In this document: piece by piece, positions 5,910 through 8,983 of the stretch | Numbering within the stretch: position 1 is the first letter of the stretch | Layout: each line of letters opens with the position of its first letter | NCBI GenBank assembly: GCA_902496595.1 | Contig: CABVBV010000087.1 | Coordinates: 1 to 8,983 of the forward strand | Direction: 5' to 3' | DNA: 8,983 nt | Origin: an uncultured Eubacteriales bacterium | GTDB lineage: Bacteria > Bacillota > Clostridia > Oscillospirales > Oscillospiraceae | Translations under genes and position numbers: made by a program | Notes under the pieces: generated by a model | Seen by the model: only the letters and a program-made list of their open reading frames with translations | Database searches by the model: none | Told to the model about the DNA's origin: nothing

Positions 5910-6421
5910 CGGACGGGGCTTGCAGGAGGGCTGAGATAGCCGAGATATTGTCCAAAGCGGAGGCTCCCGTCTCCGCCGCGAGCCTTGCCTCGAAACTGGG
6001 AGTGAGCCGTCAGGTCATAGTCGGAGATATAGCCCTGCTTCGGGCTTCCGGGGCGGAGATCACCGCAACGCCCAGGGGCTACATCACGGGAAAGAGCGGC
6101 GGCGGGCTCCGCCGTACGGTGGCTACCATCCACAACGAGCTCGCCGAGATGGAGCGGGAGCTCAACATCATGGTGGATAACGGCTGCACAGTGCTAGACG
6201 TGGTGATAGAGCACGCGGTGTACGGGCAGCTGACAGGAGAGCTTCTGCTCTCCAGCCGGCATGATGTCAAGCAGTTCATGGAGCGTATCTCTTCGGAACA
6301 GGCTCCGCCGCTCTCCACTCTCACCGGAGGCATACATCTTCACACCCTTCTCTGCCCCGACGAGGAGTCTTTCGGGCGCACGGTCAGAGAACTCGACGAG
6401 GCAGGCATACTTTTCGCATGA
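5906..6421 (+). CDS. niaR: NiaR-type transcriptional repressor of NAD biosynthesis (HTH plus 3H domain)
   Basis: The 171-residue product has an N-terminal winged-helix HTH_11 domain (about 7-60, with LASKLGVSRQVIVGDIALLR at 27-46 as the helix-turn-helix and RGYI at 57-60 as the wing). A C-terminal 3H domain follows from about 70. Histidines H76, H103, H119, H144 and H146 are visible; in characterised 3H proteins a subset of such histidines plus an acidic residue binds a metal ion, here probably H76, an acidic residue within 81-85, H144 and H146 (inference). NiaR proteins repress NAD synthesis and niacin uptake genes when nicotinic acid is bound. Length matches the family. The ATG at 5906 overlaps the pncB stop (ATGA), which indicates translational coupling; the longer frame from 5807 lies inside pncB and is rejected. 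Co-transcription with pncB behind the palindrome at 4431-4446 implies autoregulation. Confidence 0.93.
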   Translation: MTDGACRRAEIAEILSKAEAPVSAASLASKLGVSRQVIVGDIALLRASGAEITATPRGYITGKSGGGLRRTVATIHNELAEMERELNIMVDNGCTVLDVVIEHAVYGQLTGELLLSSRHDVKQFMERISSEQAPPLSTLTGGIHLHTLLCPDEESFGRTVRELDEAGILFA

Positions 6422-6437
6422 AAATCAAAACGGCAAG

Positions 6438-6485
6438 CAAGGCCGACGGGCCCGGGCATCTGAGTTCCCGGGCCCGTCGGCCTTG
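6438..6485. terminator. Perfect 19-bp hairpin between convergent niaR and zinc-ribbon genes
   Basis: Positions 6438-6456 pair with 6467-6485 without mismatch around a ten-base loop; the stem is almost all GC. It lies 16 bases after the niaR stop and eight bases before the stop of the convergent gene. There is no U run on the plus side. On the minus side a GTTTTGATTTT stretch follows about six bases later. It probably stops transcription from both directions, though it is not a textbook U-tract terminator. Confidence 0.75.
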
Positions 6486-6493
6486 TGATATTC

Positions 6494-6715
6494 TCACAGT
6501 TTGTTATTGAAATATGAGTGTTTGCAGCTTTTGCACTGGTTTCCGCGGGCAGCAACGTCCTGCTCTTCCGCCAGAAACAACTCCAGCTTGCCGCAGTTCC
6601 GGCAGAGGTAGTATTCGGTCTTCAGCGGCATCTGTTCAAAATCGCCCGTGGGAATCCTGCCGAAAACCAGAAACTCCATCCGCGCACCGCAGCGAAGGCA
6701 ATTAAGTTCTCTCAA
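6494..6715 (-). CDS. Small zinc-ribbon protein of unknown function
   Basis: The 73-residue product has three CxxC pairs: CLRC (6-9), CRNC (38-41) and CKSC (61-64). The first two are spaced like a zinc ribbon and the third could hold a second metal or be redox-active. Between them lies VFGRIPTGDF, the kind of segment seen in small Clostridia proteins with an N-terminal CxxCG motif. No membrane helix or signal peptide is visible. The start is TTG at 6715, chosen because GGGAGG lies eight bases upstream; the first ATG (residue 13) would remove the first CxxC pair. A promoter lies upstream at 6737-6765. The gene is convergent with niaR and divergent from the DUF1846 gene. The metal-binding fold is likely; the role is unknown. 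Confidence 0.78.
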   Translation of the reverse strand: MRELNCLRCGARMEFLVFGRIPTGDFEQMPLKTEYYLCRNCGKLELFLAEEQDVAARGNQCKSCKHSYFNNKL

Positions 6716-6736
6716 TTCTCTCGCCTCCCTATCGTC

Positions 6737-6765
6737 ATATTAACACATTCCCAACGCGCTTACAA
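6737..6765 (-). promoter_or_regulatory. Promoter of the zinc-ribbon gene
   Basis: On the minus strand TTGTAA (6765-6760) and TAATAT (6742-6737) are 17 bases apart, placing the transcription start near 6730, about 15 bases before the TTG start codon. The -10 is weaker than in the other promoters of the window. Confidence 0.55.
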
Positions 6766-6781
6766 TCGTGCAAAAAACTGA

Positions 6782-6810
6782 TTGAAGCCTTGGTGACTTT
6801 GTTGTATGAT
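6782..6810 (+). promoter_or_regulatory. Promoter of the DUF1846-MFS pair
   Basis: TTGAAG (6782-6787) and TATGAT (6805-6810) are 17 bases apart. Transcription would start near 6817, about 42 bases before the ATG at 6859. It lies back to back with the zinc-ribbon promoter, with only 16 bases between the two -35 boxes. Confidence 0.68.
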
Positions 6811-6858
6811 AAGGGAAGTTGTGAAAAAGAAAAACAGGGGAACCGGGAGGCAGTTTAT

Positions 6859-8349
6859 ATGCTCAGGATAGGCTTTGACAACGACAAATATCTGCGCCTG
6901 CAATCGGAGAAGATACGCGAAAGGATAGCCCGCTTCGGCGGCAAACTCTATCTCGAGTTCGGCGGCAAGCTCTTCGACGACTACCACGCCTCGAGAGTAT
7001 TGCCCGGCTTTGAGCCGGACAGCAAGGTGCGGATGCTTTTGGAGATGAAGGACGAAGCGGAGATCGTCATCGTCATCTCCGCCGACGATATCGAGCGCAG
7101 CAAGCGCCGCGGCGACCTCGGCATCACATATGACGACGACCTTCTGCGCCTCATCGACGCCTTCAAGGCCATCGGCCTCTATGTGGGCAGCGTGTCCATC
7201 ACCCACTGCCGCGGCCAGCAGGCCGCAGAGCAGTTCAAAAAGCGCCTCGAGGCCATGGACGTCAAGGTATATCTCCAGCACTGGATACCAGACTACCCCT
7301 CCAACCTCTCCTACATCGTCTCGGACGAGGGCTTCGGCAAAAACGACTACATCGAGACCACGCGCCGCCTCGTTGTCGTCACCGCGCCCGGGCCGGGCAG
7401 CGGCAAAATGGCCACCTGCCTGTCCCAGCTCTACCACGAGCACAAGCGCGGCGTCAAGGCCGGTTACGCCAAGTTCGAGACCTTCCCCATCTGGAACCTG
7501 CCGCTCAAACACCCCGTCAACCTCGCCTATGAGGCCGCTACCGCCGACCTCGACGACGTCAACATGATAGACCCCTTCCACCTCGAGGCCTACGGCGAGA
7601 CCACCGTCAACTACAACCGAGACGTGGAGATCTTCCCCGTCCTCAACGCCATGTTCGAGCGCATCTACGGCGAGAGCCCCTACAAGAGCCCCACCGACAT
7701 GGGCGTCAACATGGCCGGCTTCTGCATCATCGACGACGCAGCCTGCCGCCGCGCCTCCGAGCAGGAGGTAATACGACGCTATTACCAGAGCCTCTGCTCG
7801 CTGCGCCAGGGCCTCTCCGAGCAGAACGAGGTCTACAAGCTCGAAATGCTGCTCAACCAGATAGGCGTGAAGCCCAACGACCGCCCCGTCATCCCCGCCG
7901 CCCTTGCCAGGGCAGAGGAGACCGGCGCCCCCGCCGTGGCAATGGAACTGCCGAACGGCAAGATAGTCACCGGCAAGACCTCCTCCCTGCTCGGCGCCTC
8001 CTCCGCCTGCCTGCTCAACGCCCTCAAGTGCCTCGGCGGCATTCCCTCGGACGTGCTGCTCATCTCCCCGAACATAATCGAGCCCATACAGCATCTCAAG
8101 GTCGAGCACATGGGCAACCACAACCCGCGCCTGCACACGGACGAGGTGCTCATCGCCCTGTCCATCTGCGCCGTCACCGACCCCAACGCAGAGCGCGCCA
8201 TGGACCAGCTCGCGGCCCTCGCCGGCGGCGAGGTGCACTCCACCGTCATACTCTCGCGCGTGGACGAGAACGTCTTCCACCGCCTCGGCATGAACCTCAC
8301 CTGCGAGCCCAAGTACCAGACTAAAAAGCTCTACCACGGAAAAAAATGA
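6859..8349 (+). CDS. DUF1846 (UPF0371) family protein, function unknown
   Basis: The 496-residue soluble product matches the DUF1846 family in length and in characteristic segments: the IGFDNDKYLRLQSEKIRERI start (4-23), EFGGKLFDDYHASRVLPGF (33-51), a PGPGSGKMATCLSQLYHEH segment (177-195), MGVNMAGFCIIDD (281-293) and TGKTSSLLGASSA (371-383). The 177-195 loop looks like a nucleotide-binding glycine loop but is not a canonical Walker A, because the lysine is followed by Met and the glycine spacing is off. Structures exist for the family but, to my knowledge, no reaction is established. The frame is open from 6790, but GGGAGG eight bases before the ATG at 6859 decides the start. It overlaps the MFS gene by ATGA, so the two are probably translationally coupled. 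Codons end very often in C, more than in the regulator and zinc-ribbon genes, which may mean high expression. Confidence 0.92.
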   Translation: MLRIGFDNDKYLRLQSEKIRERIARFGGKLYLEFGGKLFDDYHASRVLPGFEPDSKVRMLLEMKDEAEIVIVISADDIERSKRRGDLGITYDDDLLRLIDAFKAIGLYVGSVSITHCRGQQAAEQFKKRLEAMDVKVYLQHWIPDYPSNLSYIVSDEGFGKNDYIETTRRLVVVTAPGPGSGKMATCLSQLYHEHKRGVKAGYAKFETFPIWNLPLKHPVNLAYEAATADLDDVNMIDPFHLEAYGETTVNYNRDVEIFPVLNAMFERIYGESPYKSPTDMGVNMAGFCIIDDAACRRASEQEVIRRYYQSLCSLRQGLSEQNEVYKLEMLLNQIGVKPNDRPVIPAALARAEETGAPAVAMELPNGKIVTGKTSSLLGASSACLLNALKCLGGIPSDVLLISPNIIEPIQHLKVEHMGNHNPRLHTDEVLIALSICAVTDPNAERAMDQLAALAGGEVHSTVILSRVDENVFHRLGMNLTCEPKYQTKKLYHGKK

Positions 8350-8983
8350 AAGGCAAACAGCGGCTTTGGACCCGCGATTTCACCATAATCACGCTCGGCA
8401 CCGTGGTCTCCATGCTCGGCAACGCCGTATCCGGCTTCGCCATCAGCCTGCTGGTGCTAGACTACACGGGCAGCGTCTTCCTCACACGCTATACATGGTC
8501 GTCTACAGCCTGCCGAGGATAATCATGCCCCTCGTCGCCGGGCCGTTTCTCGACATCTACTCGCGCAAGCGCGCCATATACACCCTCGATTTCATCTCCG
8601 CCGGGCTCTATCTCGGCATCTATCTGCTGCTGGACGCCGGGCTCTTCAGCTACGGGCCCTTCCTCGGGCTCTGCTTCGTCATCGGCTGCATCGACAGCAC
8701 CTACGAGGTCAGCTACGAGAGCCTCTACCCCACGCTCATACCCGAGGGCTGCTTCACGAAGGCCTACTCCATCTCCAGCCTCATCTACCCCTTCTCGGTC
8801 GTCATGATTCCGCTTGCGACCTTCGTCTACGAGCGGGTCGGGCTTGAGCCGCTTTTCGCCTTCAACGCCGCCACCTTCCTGGTCGCGGCCGGCTTCGAGA
8901 CGCGCATCAAGGGCGGCGACAGCCATGTGCGCTCCGAGCACGGCAGCCTCGCGCAGGAGTTCCGCGAGGGCCTCGCCTACCTC
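8346..8983 (+). pseudogene. MFS transporter, frameshifted near 8484 and cut by the window end
   Basis: From the ATG at 8346 (overlapping the DUF1846 stop) the frame encodes a short basic start (MKGKQRLWTRDF) and the first membrane helix, then stops at TAA 8520-8522 after 58 residues. The frame that begins around 8483 stays open to the window edge and continues the same protein: membrane segments, the MFS motif-A-like GPFLDIYSRKR after the second helix, and a loop with YESLYPTLIPEG. Restoring one base between 8483 and 8486 joins SVFL to a TLYMVVYSLPRIIMP segment and gives a normal MFS N-terminal half. The sequence there is not a known slippery site, so this is either a real inactivating deletion or a sequencing/assembly error. 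The product would be a 12-helix exporter or permease; the substrate cannot be told. Its coupling to DUF1846 suggests a shared pathway. Confidence 0.82.

Noticed and set aside
6760..8337. 525-codon open frame on the minus strand opposite the DUF1846 gene
   Set aside because: It is a mirror of the strongly C/G-ending codons of the real gene. Its product is a run of V, E, A, G and D residues without a recognisable domain, and it overlaps the whole of a clear family member.
8475..8495. Programmed ribosomal frameshift in the MFS gene
   Set aside because: No slippery heptamer or clear downstream stem is seen, and MFS genes are not known to use this; deletion or sequence error is simpler.

Overview
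The window looks like chromosomal DNA from a moderately GC-rich member of the Firmicutes, probably a gut-type Clostridia. The evidence is the gene content: a NiaR/3H-domain regulator, the Firmicutes-type nicotinate phosphoribosyltransferase, a DHHW-plus-MBOAT acylation pair and a DUF1846 protein. Strong GGAGG-like ribosome binding sites and clear TTGNNN-17-TATAAT promoters agree. The species cannot be named from the sequence. I see no transposase, integrase, phage gene or CRISPR array. No gene-free stretch exceeds 300 bases; the longest (4294-4460) is filled with regulatory sites.

Left part (1-3620). The 3' part of a tRNA-Lys(TTT) gene runs into a perfect 18-bp hairpin that also ends a leftward operon. 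That operon starts at a near-consensus promoter (3526-3554). It encodes an MBOAT membrane O-acyltransferase, a membrane-anchored DHHW/AlgJ-AlgX-like protein with a proline/threonine-rich linker, and a YbaK-type aminoacyl-tRNA deacylase. The first two are the usual two-part machine for moving acyl groups across the membrane onto a cell-surface glycan. The third is a translation quality-control enzyme that probably just shares the transcript.

Middle (3625-6485). A leftward gene for a conserved TIM-barrel-like protein of unknown function (often labelled only 'hydrolase') is divergent from pncB-niaR. The latter two overlap by ATGA and form a nicotinate salvage unit. A 16-bp palindrome sits on the predicted transcription start of pncB and is very likely the NiaR operator, so the operon appears to repress itself when niacin is plentiful. 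A second, unexplained palindrome lies in the divergent promoter region. A perfect 19-bp hairpin separates niaR from the next, convergent gene.

Right part (6494-8983). A small leftward zinc-ribbon protein, starting with TTG, is divergent from a rightward pair. This pair is a DUF1846 (UPF0371) protein of unknown function and, overlapping it by ATGA, an MFS transporter. The transporter frame is broken by a single-base change near 8484 and then runs off the window end.
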